Positions 35,794-45,248 of a stretch of 64,000 bases of DNA are shown here, piece after piece. The first letter of the stretch is position 1. The number at the start of each line of letters is the position of its first letter. The DNA lies in NCBI RefSeq assembly GCF_002895005.1, contig NZ_POWF01000003.1:124001-188000 (forward strand), written 5' to 3'. Source of the DNA: Hanstruepera neustonica (GTDB lineage: Bacteria > Bacteroidota > Bacteroidia > Flavobacteriales > Flavobacteriaceae). Under the pieces are notes generated by a model. It was not told where the DNA came from, made no database searches, and saw only the letters and a program-made list of their open reading frames with translations. The position numbers and the translations under genes were made by a program.

Positions 35794-36465
35794 TTAATTG
35801 GTTGTAATTGGATTTGATTTAATAACCGTTGGAATGTTTTTAAGAATTTTTTCTTTCTTTTTCTGACCGCCAAAATAAAAGTTTATTCCAAAGGCAATTC
35901 GCCAATAAATATCGTCAGCTTCTCCAAATACCTTTCCTTCCAATTCATCACTGGAAACCATATTGTAATCAGCGTATAATTTTAAACCAACCCCTTCATA
36001 CGCAATATATTCTATACCAAGTCCTCCTTGAATTTTGGAATCCACTTGTGTAAAATAATTAGCAGCATTAATACCGCCACCGACATAAGCAAACGGCGAA
36101 ATGCGCTCGTGTGGAAAGGGAAGTACTTCTAAATTTAAATCGAAAGACATGAAACCTTCATTAAAAACATCCTTGTACGCCAAGTTAAATTTATGGTATC
36201 CAATGTTGACATTCAGATAAGGAATGATATAACGTTTATAACCAAAGTGGGTGTAAATCTCAAACAGTGGATCATCTAAATCACCATTCATAACGGATGT
36301 CCCGATGCCTATATCAATGGTATTGGTTCCTCGGTAATCATAAAAATCTGTTTTTGGAAGTGTTGCAGATTGATTTTCTTGAGCTAGTATTTTGTTAATA
36401 CCCATCAAGCTCATAAAAACGATTAATAGAACAAAATAATTGGCACGAAACTGCGAACGATTCAT
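35794..36465 (-). CDS. Outer-membrane beta-barrel protein, function unknown
   Basis: The start at 36465 gives MNRSQFRANYFVLLIVFMSL with a signal ending GINKILAQ. The mature protein has alternating strands and aromatic girdles: NTIDIGIGTSVMNGDLDDPL, YIIPYLNVNIGYHKFNLAYK, ISPFAYVGGGINAANYFTQV, GGLGIEYIAYEGVGLKLYAD and a closing WRIAFGINFYFGG. It is followed by a positively charged tail of about 20 residues, unlike most barrels. The length (223) fits an 8- to 10-strand barrel. No ligand or transport role is evident. Confidence 0.8.
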   Translation of the reverse strand: MNRSQFRANYFVLLIVFMSLMGINKILAQENQSATLPKTDFYDYRGTNTIDIGIGTSVMNGDLDDPLFEIYTHFGYKRYIIPYLNVNIGYHKFNLAYKDVFNEGFMSFDLNLEVLPFPHERISPFAYVGGGINAANYFTQVDSKIQGGLGIEYIAYEGVGLKLYADYNMVSSDELEGKVFGEADDIYWRIAFGINFYFGGQKKKEKILKNIPTVIKSNPITTN

Positions 36466-36557
36466 TTGGTTGTTAATCAATAGTTTAGTTACAATGTTGC
36501 AATATAGCAAAACCAAACATATCCATAAATATTCTAAAAAAAGATTTTAAATAAAAA

Positions 36558-36580
36558 AATCACAGCACGATGCTGTGATT
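36558..36580 (-). terminator. Terminator for the small secreted-peptide gene
   Basis: AATCACAGCA / TGCTGTGATT with loop CGA. On the minus strand it is followed by TTTTTTTATTT, so it ends the minus-strand transcript from 36756. Confidence 0.9.
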
Positions 36581-36618
36581 GTTATAGAGAGAATTAAGTT
36601 TCCTTTTTAAAGTATGCT

Positions 36619-36756
36619 CTATCCTAAAACAGAATTATCACCTTCTTGCTTTACGATTTCTTGCGATGAAGTATCATCTTCATGAGTTTCGTTTGCTTGT
36701 GAAAAGATGAGGGTTGCCGCCATAAGCATAAGCACACTTATTATGAGCCTTTTCAT
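36619..36756 (-). CDS. Small secreted peptide (45 aa)
   Basis: ATG at 36756 reads MKRLIISVLMLMAATLIFSQ, a full signal peptide, then a 25-residue acidic mature part ANETHEDDTSSQEIVKQEGD followed by NSVLG and a TAG stop. The reading frame is too short for an automatic ORF scan. It is supported by the signal peptide, by a strong terminator 39 bp downstream and by location in a gap between two transcription units. It may be a small surface or signalling peptide; I recognise no family. Confidence 0.65.
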   Translation of the reverse strand: MKRLIISVLMLMAATLIFSQANETHEDDTSSQEIVKQEGDNSVLG

Positions 36757-36879
36757 GTTAACTTAAATAATGATTAATAGCATTACAAAAGTACTAATAA
36801 TTCAAAATCATCACTAAATAGATAGTTCTTTTTCGTTAACATACTAAAATTATCAGATTAACGACAATCCAAAACAGGA

Positions 36880-36908
36880 AAGCCCTGAAAAACAGGGCTT
36901 TTTACATC
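36880..36908. terminator. Terminator between glnN and the small-peptide gene
   Basis: AAAGCCCTG / CAGGGCTTT with loop AAAAA, and T runs on both strands. It follows glnN on the minus strand. Confidence 0.85.
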
Positions 36909-36925
36909 AATTGTCTTGTTATTGT

Positions 36926-39112
36926 TTATTTCGTAAACAACAGCTCTCTGTATTTAGTCAATGGCCATAACTCATCGTCAACCAAAAGTTCCAATTTGTC
37001 ACAATGATATCTTATATCATCAAAGATAGGTTTGACCTTAAAGCAATAAGCATCTGCTTTCTTGTCAATATCTTCAATGCCATTGGCTTTCTTACGTTCA
37101 TTAGTCATTTTAGTCACATTTGAATTTATGGAAGCTATATGACCTGAGATCTCTTCAATCAAATTCAATTGTTCTTGAGCTAATTTTTTAAAGCCTGTAC
37201 CATATATCTCCTTTAAGCCTTTTACATTTTTAATTAGAATGTTTTGGTAACGCACGGCTGTGGGAACAATGTGATTTCGAGCTATATCACCAAGGACACG
37301 CCCTTCAATTTGAATACGTAAAACATACTCTTCCATTTCAATTTCATAACGCGCTTCAGATTCCACTTTATTCATGACTCCTAAATCCTCAAACAACTTA
37401 ATGGCTTTTTTAGAAACTTTAGCCTTAAGAGCCTCTGGTGTCGTTTTGTTATTACTCAAACCTCTTTTTTTAGCTTCCTTTTCCCACGCTTCACCATAAC
37501 CATTACCTTCAAATAAAATATTACTTGACTTTTTAATATACTCCCTTAGAATATTAAATATGGCTTCATCTTTTTTGAGGCCTTTTTTATCAACCAGAGC
37601 ATCGACCTCATTCTTGAACTCCATGAGTTGTTTGGCAACAATCGTATTTAAAACCGTCATAGCGTTTGCACAGTTGGCTTTTGAGCCGACAGCTCTAAAT
37701 TCAAATTTATTTCCTGTGAAAGCAAATGGCGATGTTCTATTTCTATCTGTATTATCTAAAAGTATTTCAGGAATTTTACCTACTACATTTAGCTTTAAAT
37801 CGGTTTTTTCCTCTGGAGATAATTTACCATTCGTAACATTTTGCAATTCATTAAGCACGTTGGTCAATTGTTCGCCGATAAACACTGAAATGATTGCAGG
37901 TGGTGCTTCATTGGCTCCTAAACGATGGTCGTTACTTGCAGAAGCAATGGCAGCACGTAATAATTCCTCATTATCATGAACAGCTTTAATGGTATTAATG
38001 AAAAATGTCAAAAATTGTAAGTTACTCATTGGTGTCTTACCTGGACCTAATAAATTAACCCCTGTATCCGTTCCTAAACTCCAGTTATTATGTTTTCCAG
38101 AACCATTGACTCCAGCGAATGGTTTTTCATGAAACAATACTTTAAAATCATGTCTTTCGGCAACTTTGTCCATAACATCCATAAGTAGTGAGTTATGGTC
38201 TACTGCCAAATTTGCTTCGTCATATACTGGTGCCAACTCAAACTGATTTGGCGCCACTTCATTATGTCTTGTTTTCACAGGAATACCTAAAAGCATGCAT
38301 TCATTTTCCAAATCTCTCATATAGGCCATTGCACGGTTTGGAATCGTTCCAAAGTAATGGTCATCCAACTGTTGTCCTTTTGCTGGCGAGTGCCCAAGAA
38401 GTGTTCGACCAGTCAAAACTATATCGGGTCTTGATGCCACCAATGAGCTATCAATTAAGAAATACTCTTGCTCCCAACCTAAAGATGCATTAACCTTTTT
38501 TACATTTTTGTCAAAATATTTACAAACATTTACTGCTGCCGTATCAACTGCCTGTAAAGCTCTTAATAATGGTGTTTTATAATCCAAGGCTTCACCTGTA
38601 TAGGCCACAAAAACTGTAGGAATACAAAGGGTTGTTCCAAAAATAAACGCAGGTGATGTTGGATCCCATGCTGTATAACCGCGTGCTTCAAAAGTATTTC
38701 TAATGCCTCCATTTGGGAAACTAGAAGCGTCAGGCTCTTGTTGTACTAACTGACCACCACCAAACTTTTCGATAGCGCGGCCATTTCCAATTGGCTCAAA
38801 AAAAGCATCATGCTTTTCAGCAGTAGCTCCAGTTAAGGGTTGAAACCAATGCGTGTAGTGAGTGGCACCTTTTGATATGGCCCATTCTTTCATTCCTGTC
38901 GATATATGATCGGCAACAACACGATCGATTTTTGATCCATTTTGAACAGCGTCCATTACGCTATTGAATGCTTCTTTGGTCAAATATTGACGCATCGTGT
39001 CTTCATTGAAAACATTAGATCCAAAAATTGTAGAGCGACGCTCATTTTCTTCTATATGAACCGGTTTTCTAGTATACGATTCTTTGATGGCATGAAATCT
39101 TAAAGTTGACAT
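36926..39112 (-). CDS. glnN: Glutamine synthetase type III
   Basis: GSIII joins ammonia to glutamate using ATP in the cytoplasm and forms large dodecamers. The start at 39112 gives MSTLRFHAIKESYTRKPVHI; the 11 codons further upstream are unlikely. Motifs over about 728 residues: GATAEKHDAFFEP, FGGGQLVQQEPDASSFPNGG, ASLGWEQEYFLIDSSLVASR, LHEKPFAGVNGSGKHNNWSL, ASNDHRLGANEAPPAIISVF and NRTSPFAFTGNKFEFRAVGS. These are the type III blocks. A terminator lies 18 bp beyond its stop. Nitrogen control is expected, but no operator was found. Confidence 0.96.
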   Translation of the reverse strand: MSTLRFHAIKESYTRKPVHIEENERRSTIFGSNVFNEDTMRQYLTKEAFNSVMDAVQNGSKIDRVVADHISTGMKEWAISKGATHYTHWFQPLTGATAEKHDAFFEPIGNGRAIEKFGGGQLVQQEPDASSFPNGGIRNTFEARGYTAWDPTSPAFIFGTTLCIPTVFVAYTGEALDYKTPLLRALQAVDTAAVNVCKYFDKNVKKVNASLGWEQEYFLIDSSLVASRPDIVLTGRTLLGHSPAKGQQLDDHYFGTIPNRAMAYMRDLENECMLLGIPVKTRHNEVAPNQFELAPVYDEANLAVDHNSLLMDVMDKVAERHDFKVLFHEKPFAGVNGSGKHNNWSLGTDTGVNLLGPGKTPMSNLQFLTFFINTIKAVHDNEELLRAAIASASNDHRLGANEAPPAIISVFIGEQLTNVLNELQNVTNGKLSPEEKTDLKLNVVGKIPEILLDNTDRNRTSPFAFTGNKFEFRAVGSKANCANAMTVLNTIVAKQLMEFKNEVDALVDKKGLKKDEAIFNILREYIKKSSNILFEGNGYGEAWEKEAKKRGLSNNKTTPEALKAKVSKKAIKLFEDLGVMNKVESEARYEIEMEEYVLRIQIEGRVLGDIARNHIVPTAVRYQNILIKNVKGLKEIYGTGFKKLAQEQLNLIEEISGHIASINSNVTKMTNERKKANGIEDIDKKADAYCFKVKPIFDDIRYHCDKLELLVDDELWPLTKYRELLFTK

Positions 39113-39233
39113 AAAATTAAATTTAGGTTTCGTTTTAAAGGGCAAAAATAAAATAAATAAGTTATATAATAAACTTACCCCCTATTTTTTTAGGGTTAAA
39201 TATCAACAATTGTGAATAAATCAAAAACTACCC

Positions 39234-40190
39234 CTAGATTTTATCACCTAGAAATGTAACATAGACAAAAACAATGTAAGAAGCCAATATCAGCATACCT
39301 TTCCATCTACCGAGTGTTAATTTTTTTGGCAAAAAGGCTAACGGCAAAAGAATAGCCGCGAAACCAAGCATCCAAAAAATGTCTTGACTCAATATGTTGG
39401 GATTATTAACAGCGATGGGATGTATGATAGCTGTTAAACCTAAAACTGAAGCGATATTAAATATGTTGGAACCAATTAAATTCCCCAATGATATGGCCTT
39501 CTCTTTTTTCAATGCTGCAATGACTGATGCCGCCAATTCAGGAACACTTGTACCAATGGCGACCATGGTTACTGAAATAACACGTTCTGTGACACCAAAA
39601 GAAAGTGCTACTTCCTTGGCACCATCAACCAACCATTCACTACCATAATATAAAGCCAATCCACCAATAATTAACCAAGCGATAATTTTAAAATTGGAAG
39701 TCGACTGTAAAGCTTCGTCTATCTCCTCGGAAGCCTCAACTCCTTCCTTAATGGATTTTCTTATTAAAATATACAAGAAAATCATCAGCGAAAAAACTAG
39801 CGCCAAACCCTCTCCAAAGTTTATGACCAAACCACTTTTTAGAATAAAATATAAAGCAATGGACAACAGCATCATCATAGGCCAATTCAACTTATAGAAA
39901 TCCTTACTAATGGCCAATGGCGAAATAAATGCAGTAACACCCAATACCAAACCAATATTAGCAATATTAGATCCAATGACGTTGCCCAATGCAATATCCG
40001 GCGAACCATCCAATGCGGCTTGTAAACTGACCAAAAGTTCTGGAACAGATGTGGCAAATGACACAACGGTCATACCGATTACAAGTTTTGAAATATTAAA
40101 CTTAAAGGACAATGCCACAGATGAACGTACCAAAAACTCACCCCCTACAACCAATAAGACAAGGCCAAAAAACACCCAAACAAAACTCAT
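39234..40190 (-). CDS. Calcium/sodium antiporter (CaCA family)
   Basis: The start at 40190 gives MSFVWVFFGLVLLVVGGEFL. The family has two homologous halves of five helices, each with a G-S-V-P alpha-repeat. The first is VVSFATSVPELLVSLQAAL with ALGNVIGSNIANIGLVLGVT, and the second is VAIGTSVPELAASVIAALKK with SLGNLIGSNIFNIASVLGLT. These contain the acidic ion-binding residues. The protein exchanges Ca2+ and Na+ across the inner membrane. The loop between the halves (about 155-175) is acidic. It is a single-gene unit divergent from the BlaI gene. Confidence 0.95.
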   Translation of the reverse strand: MSFVWVFFGLVLLVVGGEFLVRSSVALSFKFNISKLVIGMTVVSFATSVPELLVSLQAALDGSPDIALGNVIGSNIANIGLVLGVTAFISPLAISKDFYKLNWPMMMLLSIALYFILKSGLVINFGEGLALVFSLMIFLYILIRKSIKEGVEASEEIDEALQSTSNFKIIAWLIIGGLALYYGSEWLVDGAKEVALSFGVTERVISVTMVAIGTSVPELAASVIAALKKEKAISLGNLIGSNIFNIASVLGLTAIIHPIAVNNPNILSQDIFWMLGFAAILLPLAFLPKKLTLGRWKGMLILASYIVFVYVTFLGDKI

Positions 40191-40258
40191 AAAAACTATT
40201 TTTTGCGAAGATACCATTTCATTTCATTTTACAATAAAAACTAAAAATTTCGTTAAAT

Positions 40259-40294
40259 AACTATATAGATAGTTGTATAACTATAAAAATAGTT
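40259..40294 (+). promoter_or_regulatory. Twin operator dyads upstream of the BlaI-like gene
   Basis: Two AACTAT-N4-ATAGTT palindromes (40259-40274 and 40279-40294) have centres exactly 20 bp apart, on one face of the helix. They lie just before the BlaI-like gene. BlaI/MecI repressors bind inverted repeats containing ACTA...TAGT, so this is probably their own operator. Confidence 0.75.
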
Positions 40295-40320
40295 ATATGT
40301 TTGAAGCAAATTCACATATC

Positions 40321-40680
40321 ATGCAAAAACTCACAAATAAGGAAGAAGAAATCATGCAGATATTATGGAAGCTGGAAAAAGCTTTTGTAAAAGATGTATT
40401 AGCCGAAATAAAAAAGGACAAACCCCATTATAATACCCTTTCAACAATTATAAGAAACCTAGAGGAAAAAGGATATGTTAGTTATAACGCCTATGGCAAA
40501 ACGCATCAATATTACCCAATTATAAGCAAGGAGGTTTATAAAGAGAAGTACATGAATACGGCTATTGAAAACTATTTTAATAATTCTTATAAGAACGTAG
40601 TATCCTTTTTTGCCAAGGAGGAAAAGATTAGCGTAGATGAACTTAAGGAAATTATTGCCATCATAGAAAAAAACAACTAA
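40321..40680 (+). CDS. BlaI/MecI/CopY family transcriptional repressor
   Basis: The start at 40321 (MQKLTNKEEEIMQILWKLEK) fits the family; earlier in-frame ATGs at 40297 and 40273 lie at or in the operator. The 119 residues comprise the winged helix (IMQILWKLEKAFVKDVLAEI; PHYNTLSTIIRNLEEKGYVS; YNAYGKTHQYYPIIS wing) and a dimerisation tail of two helices. It likely represses itself and the M56 sensor gene, which begins 1 bp after its stop, and is released by proteolysis through that sensor. Confidence 0.92.
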   Translation: MQKLTNKEEEIMQILWKLEKAFVKDVLAEIKKDKPHYNTLSTIIRNLEEKGYVSYNAYGKTHQYYPIISKEVYKEKYMNTAIENYFNNSYKNVVSFFAKEEKISVDELKEIIAIIEKNN

Positions 40681-40681
40681 T

Positions 40682-43123
40682 ATGGATTACTTACTAAAAT
40701 CATCAGCTATAATTGCTTTGTTCTACATTAGTTACCGTTTGTTTTTAGAGCGAGAAACATTTTTTGAATCCAGCAGATGGTACTTGTTGATCGGTTTGCT
40801 AACGGCAGCCTTTCTGCCTAGTGTTGTTATACCCATATATATTGAATACACGCCGGCAGTCAGTAGTACGCCAGTATATTTCACTGAAGTGATTTCAAAT
40901 CCGCAAAGTCAAAAAGGATCTGTTGATTGGTTAGAAATAGGAAGTATGATATATTTAATTGGCATTATCTTTTTTGCAGGAAAACTGACTATTGAACTAT
41001 TGTCATTACATAAACTAATTAAATCTAATTCTAAAGTCCGTGTCGGTCGATATTCTCTTATTGAAGTATTAGAAAAAATTGCACCCTTTTCCTTTTTTAA
41101 TTGGATTGTTTACAATCCTAAACAATTTAAAAAACAAGAACTCAATTACATTATTAACCATGAAAAAATCCATGCCAAAGAACATCATACCATAGACAAT
41201 TTACTGGTACAAATTTGCTGTGTTATATTTTGGTTCAATCCGTTAATCTGGCTTTACAAGAAAGAACTTCAGCAAAATCTGGAATTCATTGCCGATCAGA
41301 AAGCCCAAACTATTTCAGACTGCAAAGAAAGTTATCAAAAGCTCTTATTAAAAGCCAGCGTGCCTCATCAACATCTGGCTATAACTAATAATTTTTACAA
41401 TTCATTAATCAAAAAACGAATAATTATGTTACACAAATCAAAATCAAACAAACTGAATGCATGGAAATATGCTCTAATAATTCCGATACTGGCTATATTT
41501 CTGATGAGTTTCAACACCAAGGAAGTCTACATTGCTAGAGAAACTGAAGCGCTTCCTATAATTCAAAAGGATTTTATAATCACTTCAACCAGTTCAGAAG
41601 CTGACTTGAAAATGATTACAAACTATTTTAAGAATAAAACGGTTCAAGTGAAATTTTCAGATATTGAACGTAATTCAGATAATAGCTTGAAGGCATTAAC
41701 ATTAAATACCAAGTACAAAGACGGTAGCGATTTCATCAAACGGATGCGTGTTTCTAATTTTGATTCCAACGTTATTGCGCCTTTTAAAATTTCTTTTGAT
41801 TCTAAACAAGAAGATATTACTCTAAACATTTTAGAAGAAGATTCCGAGGCTCAAATAACCAAACAAGAAATCACTTTAGCGCCAGACAAAACGCTTGCCA
41901 AGTTTGACAATGCCAATTCTAAAGACAACGCCCAACGAGAAGACCAAAATCTCGGTGAAAATCCGTTGTATGTTATTGGAGGCAAAACCTACAAAAAAGA
42001 AGACCTTCCTGGAAACAAATTCACAACCAAGGGTCGTATTGAGGTTTTAAACAAACCTGAAGCTACAAGACGTTTTGGCAAGCCAGGAAAAGATGGTGCT
42101 ATCATATTAAACGGCACAACAACCTTTTCAGAACCTAGCCTAGTGAGTTTCCCAAATAAAATTACCGTCACTATCACCAAAAACTTTACTGAAGCTGATT
42201 TAAATTTAGCCAAAGCCCAATTGGAAAAAGAAGGATTAAAAGTGAAATTTAAAGGTGTTAAACGAAATAATTTAGGCGAAATAATTGCTATTAAAATTGA
42301 TGCCAGTTCAAATGATTCCGAAGCTAACTACAACTTAAATGGCGACGACCCTATAAACCCAATAAGCATTTCGTTTGATGCCGATGGCGATAATATTTCT
42401 ATTGGAAATGCCAGCGCACAAAAACCAAGCACCTTTACATTTAGAAGTCATGAAATCAGAGACAGATCAGCTAGAGCCAGAGAGCGAGCTTCAAGAGATA
42501 GAGATAGGGCTCGATACGAATCCAGAAATAATGGGTTTACTTATTCCATAAAAGCACATGATTGCAGCGAAGATTGTGAACACAATAATCATGTTGAGTA
42601 TGAATTCCACAGTGATGATAATCACGATGATGATCACGAAGTTATTTTAAGAAGTGGCAAAGCCTATGTCATTAAAAACAGTAACTCAAACAATGGTAAG
42701 CGCGTAGTGACCATTACCAATGAAGATGGTGAAGATGAAATTATAGAGTTGAAATCGGACAATAATGTTTATGCTTTGAAAAAATTCCCTCATTCAACGC
42801 AACACGTTAGATCTTCTGGATCAAATAATGTATTCTTTGAAGCAAAACCAGGAACAACAGCAACTTGGGTAAGTGATGAAGATAATGATAAAGTAGAATA
42901 TAAATTTTTAAACAAAGACAAGGGCAACTTTTTATTCATTTCAACAGATGACAACGAGAAACCCTATATTTTGTTGGATGGTAAGGAAATTACTCAAAAA
43001 CAAATGAACGAATTAGATTCTGATTCTATTAAAAGTGTTAATGTTTTGAAAGGCGATAGTGCTACCAGTAAATATGGCGATAAAGCAAAAGATGGCGCCA
43101 TCATTATTACAACTAAAGAATAG
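40682..43123 (+). CDS. M56 family BlaR1-like sensor peptidase with plug-like C-terminal motifs
   Basis: The 813 residues begin with four membrane segments and the zinc-peptidase core: INHEKIHAKEHHTIDNLL (HEKIH at 160-164) and NLEFIADQKAQTI, followed by a hydrophobic anchor LIIPILAIFLMSF. Such proteins sense a signal outside and cleave the partner repressor. After the anchor comes a long extracytoplasmic part (about 290-813). It holds two copies of a motif like that of TonB-receptor plugs: RFGKPGKDGAIILNGTT (about 461-477) and KYGDKAKDGAIIITTKE at the very end. The signal is unknown. Confidence 0.88.
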   Translation: MDYLLKSSAIIALFYISYRLFLERETFFESSRWYLLIGLLTAAFLPSVVIPIYIEYTPAVSSTPVYFTEVISNPQSQKGSVDWLEIGSMIYLIGIIFFAGKLTIELLSLHKLIKSNSKVRVGRYSLIEVLEKIAPFSFFNWIVYNPKQFKKQELNYIINHEKIHAKEHHTIDNLLVQICCVIFWFNPLIWLYKKELQQNLEFIADQKAQTISDCKESYQKLLLKASVPHQHLAITNNFYNSLIKKRIIMLHKSKSNKLNAWKYALIIPILAIFLMSFNTKEVYIARETEALPIIQKDFIITSTSSEADLKMITNYFKNKTVQVKFSDIERNSDNSLKALTLNTKYKDGSDFIKRMRVSNFDSNVIAPFKISFDSKQEDITLNILEEDSEAQITKQEITLAPDKTLAKFDNANSKDNAQREDQNLGENPLYVIGGKTYKKEDLPGNKFTTKGRIEVLNKPEATRRFGKPGKDGAIILNGTTTFSEPSLVSFPNKITVTITKNFTEADLNLAKAQLEKEGLKVKFKGVKRNNLGEIIAIKIDASSNDSEANYNLNGDDPINPISISFDADGDNISIGNASAQKPSTFTFRSHEIRDRSARARERASRDRDRARYESRNNGFTYSIKAHDCSEDCEHNNHVEYEFHSDDNHDDDHEVILRSGKAYVIKNSNSNNGKRVVTITNEDGEDEIIELKSDNNVYALKKFPHSTQHVRSSGSNNVFFEAKPGTTATWVSDEDNDKVEYKFLNKDKGNFLFISTDDNEKPYILLDGKEITQKQMNELDSDSIKSVNVLKGDSATSKYGDKAKDGAIIITTKE

Positions 43124-43143
43124 TTTGCCACGCAAAGAGCATA

Positions 43144-43178
43144 AAAAAAATCCCAAGTACATCTTGGGATTTTTTTTT
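43144..43178. terminator. Bidirectional terminator
   Basis: AATCCCAAG / CTTGGGATT with loop TACAT, with A and T runs on both sides, between the convergent M56 and endonuclease genes. Confidence 0.93.
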
Positions 43179-45129
43179 ACTGTATGATTAGTTTCTTGAC
43201 AACCCGTTTCTTCTCTGATTCAATCTTGACGAGATATATGCCGCTCGGTAAATTAAGATTTACGTTTGACCTATTCGATTGAGCAACCCAAGTCATTATT
43301 TCTTTTCCCTGTATTGTTAGAATTGAAATATTAGCCTTTTCTTCTAACCCATTAATAAACATCTGATTTTTTGCAGGATTTGGAAAAATTGAAACATTAT
43401 TCCATTGGTTTTCAGCAACACTTAACGGTTGCTCCCAGGTCTCCCCGACCATATTGCCCCAGATGTACTCTACTAAATCAGGTTGATCAATAAAAGGGTT
43501 TCGGTTAAATTGCCAATTATAAATAACATTGTTACGGTTCATTTCAAAATCATCTGGCGGATCATTTCTATGCCAATCCAACAGTGTTGCCAAATCACCA
43601 AACTGTCCAACCATGCCATCAGGGAAACCATTAACTATTTCCAAACCATTGTAGCGCACAGCTAAATAGAATACTCCTCGAGCCACATCACCCTTAAATC
43701 CACCCAAAGTTCCAACAGGACCATTATATTCCCCGTAAAACTGATTACCGCGACTACTATTTTCTGGTCCATCAACTGCTCGAATACCATGAGCGTCTGA
43801 ATTACCATGACGCAACGAATCTGCCTTTGTTTCCCAGTACACATCAATGCCATCAGCGATTTCATCTTCCTCGATACTAAAATAGCCTGCTCGCGAACGT
43901 GGAAAGGTATGTTCTCGATTCCAGGCACCTACATTATTTGATGTTGTTTGAAAATCTAATTTAGCACGACCTTGTTCTAAATATACCAACCAAACTTGAT
44001 TACTATTTTCGGGGTTCTGGTCAGCTTGTTTTAAAATATCCACACAATCAGCATAGGTTTGCGCTCTTACAACAGCAGGATTAGCAATAATGTCTTGTAA
44101 TGCTTGTCTCAAATCAGTATCAGCCAAACCATCCAAACTGTCATAATAACCAACTGGTTGCGTGCTTTCTACTACTCCATAAGTGGGATTAATAGGTGTC
44201 CCAAAATTGGCAACTGCATAATCATCATCTACCGCTCTCACAACCACATCATTATTCATGGCTATATAAGGCACTTCCAAACCAAAGAAGCTTATGACAA
44301 TTTCTTCATCACCTTCGTCCACATCATCATTAACTATGGTAATCGTTGTTGAAACTGAATTTTGACCGCTTAAAATTGTTAATGTCGTGTCACCATTATA
44401 ATCCGACATATCAAACCCACCATTTAACAAGCTAAAACTAAATTCATAATCGGCAGTCACATTATCTTGGGCTGTAAAAACAATATCAAACGACTCACCT
44501 TCATTATATTGTGATTGTGATGTAGAAATAGTTATGGGGTTCAATGCCACACCACTTCCATCATTTAAAGCTCTGGGTGTTGGCGAGGCAACGGTATATG
44601 AACCATCATTATTTCGTTGAATGGAATTGGTATTGTTGCTTGAACCTTCATTTATCTGTTCGGAAACACCTAACAACGCCATCAATTCAGTATCGTCAGC
44701 ATCTGTAGTGTCATAAACCAACGCATCAATCAAGTTTGTTTGCGTTGCTAAAGTCCCTTCTGGAAAATCAAAATCACTTGCCTGATAAATAGCGACAGCA
44801 TCAGCTCCATTCTGAATCACATTTGCACCAATTAAAAGTTGCGGAAACGGTTCAACTGTATTACTTCCAATGAGGAGCAAACCATTGACATCTGTTTGAT
44901 AACCATCCAAATCTATGGTCATATAACTAGAATCGCCTCCGGAATCTGAACCATTAAAAAAGACAACTACATAGCCGTCCAATGAAAAATTGGGCGTATC
45001 CGATTTCAATTCTAAAAATTCCTTGTCATCAACACCTGGCGTATCACAATCCAATTCATTAATAACTATTTGACTAAACGATTGCTGAAACACAAAAAAT
45101 AGTATGACAGCACAAAAAACATGTTTCAT
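43177..45129 (-). CDS. Secreted endonuclease I family protein with T9SS sorting domain
   Basis: MKHVFCAVILFFVFQQSFSQ is a signal peptide. Residues about 21-190 resemble a lamin-tail-type beta domain (IVINELDCDTPGVDDKEFLE). Residues about 195-300 look like a Calx-beta or similar beta-sandwich (TTLTILSGQNSVSTTITIVN). Residues about 320-560 are endonuclease I with WNREHTFPRSRAGYF and SLRHGNSDAHGIRAVDGPEN. The end VSIFPNPAKNQMFINGLEEK with GIYLVKIESEKKRVVKKLI is a type A T9SS sorting domain. It probably acts as an extracellular nuclease feeding on DNA. The catalytic HTFPRS and N residues are intact. Confidence 0.92.
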   Translation of the reverse strand: MKHVFCAVILFFVFQQSFSQIVINELDCDTPGVDDKEFLELKSDTPNFSLDGYVVVFFNGSDSGGDSSYMTIDLDGYQTDVNGLLLIGSNTVEPFPQLLIGANVIQNGADAVAIYQASDFDFPEGTLATQTNLIDALVYDTTDADDTELMALLGVSEQINEGSSNNTNSIQRNNDGSYTVASPTPRALNDGSGVALNPITISTSQSQYNEGESFDIVFTAQDNVTADYEFSFSLLNGGFDMSDYNGDTTLTILSGQNSVSTTITIVNDDVDEGDEEIVISFFGLEVPYIAMNNDVVVRAVDDDYAVANFGTPINPTYGVVESTQPVGYYDSLDGLADTDLRQALQDIIANPAVVRAQTYADCVDILKQADQNPENSNQVWLVYLEQGRAKLDFQTTSNNVGAWNREHTFPRSRAGYFSIEEDEIADGIDVYWETKADSLRHGNSDAHGIRAVDGPENSSRGNQFYGEYNGPVGTLGGFKGDVARGVFYLAVRYNGLEIVNGFPDGMVGQFGDLATLLDWHRNDPPDDFEMNRNNVIYNWQFNRNPFIDQPDLVEYIWGNMVGETWEQPLSVAENQWNNVSIFPNPAKNQMFINGLEEKANISILTIQGKEIMTWVAQSNRSNVNLNLPSGIYLVKIESEKKRVVKKLIIQ

Positions 45130-45231
45130 GATAGGAGAATTTATGCAAAAGTAATCATCTACTTGTCAATATTTTGCCTTAAGGATTAATAAATCATTAT
45201 TTTAACATTCAGGCATTTATTAAAATGGTCT

Positions 45232-45239
45232 TATATTTG
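45232..45239 (+). promoter_or_regulatory. -7 promoter box for the 50-aa protein, very short leader
   Basis: TATATTTG matches TAnnTTTG exactly, only 9 bp before the ATG at 45249, so the transcript would be nearly leaderless. Confidence 0.6.
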
Positions 45240-45248
45240 TAATAGTAT

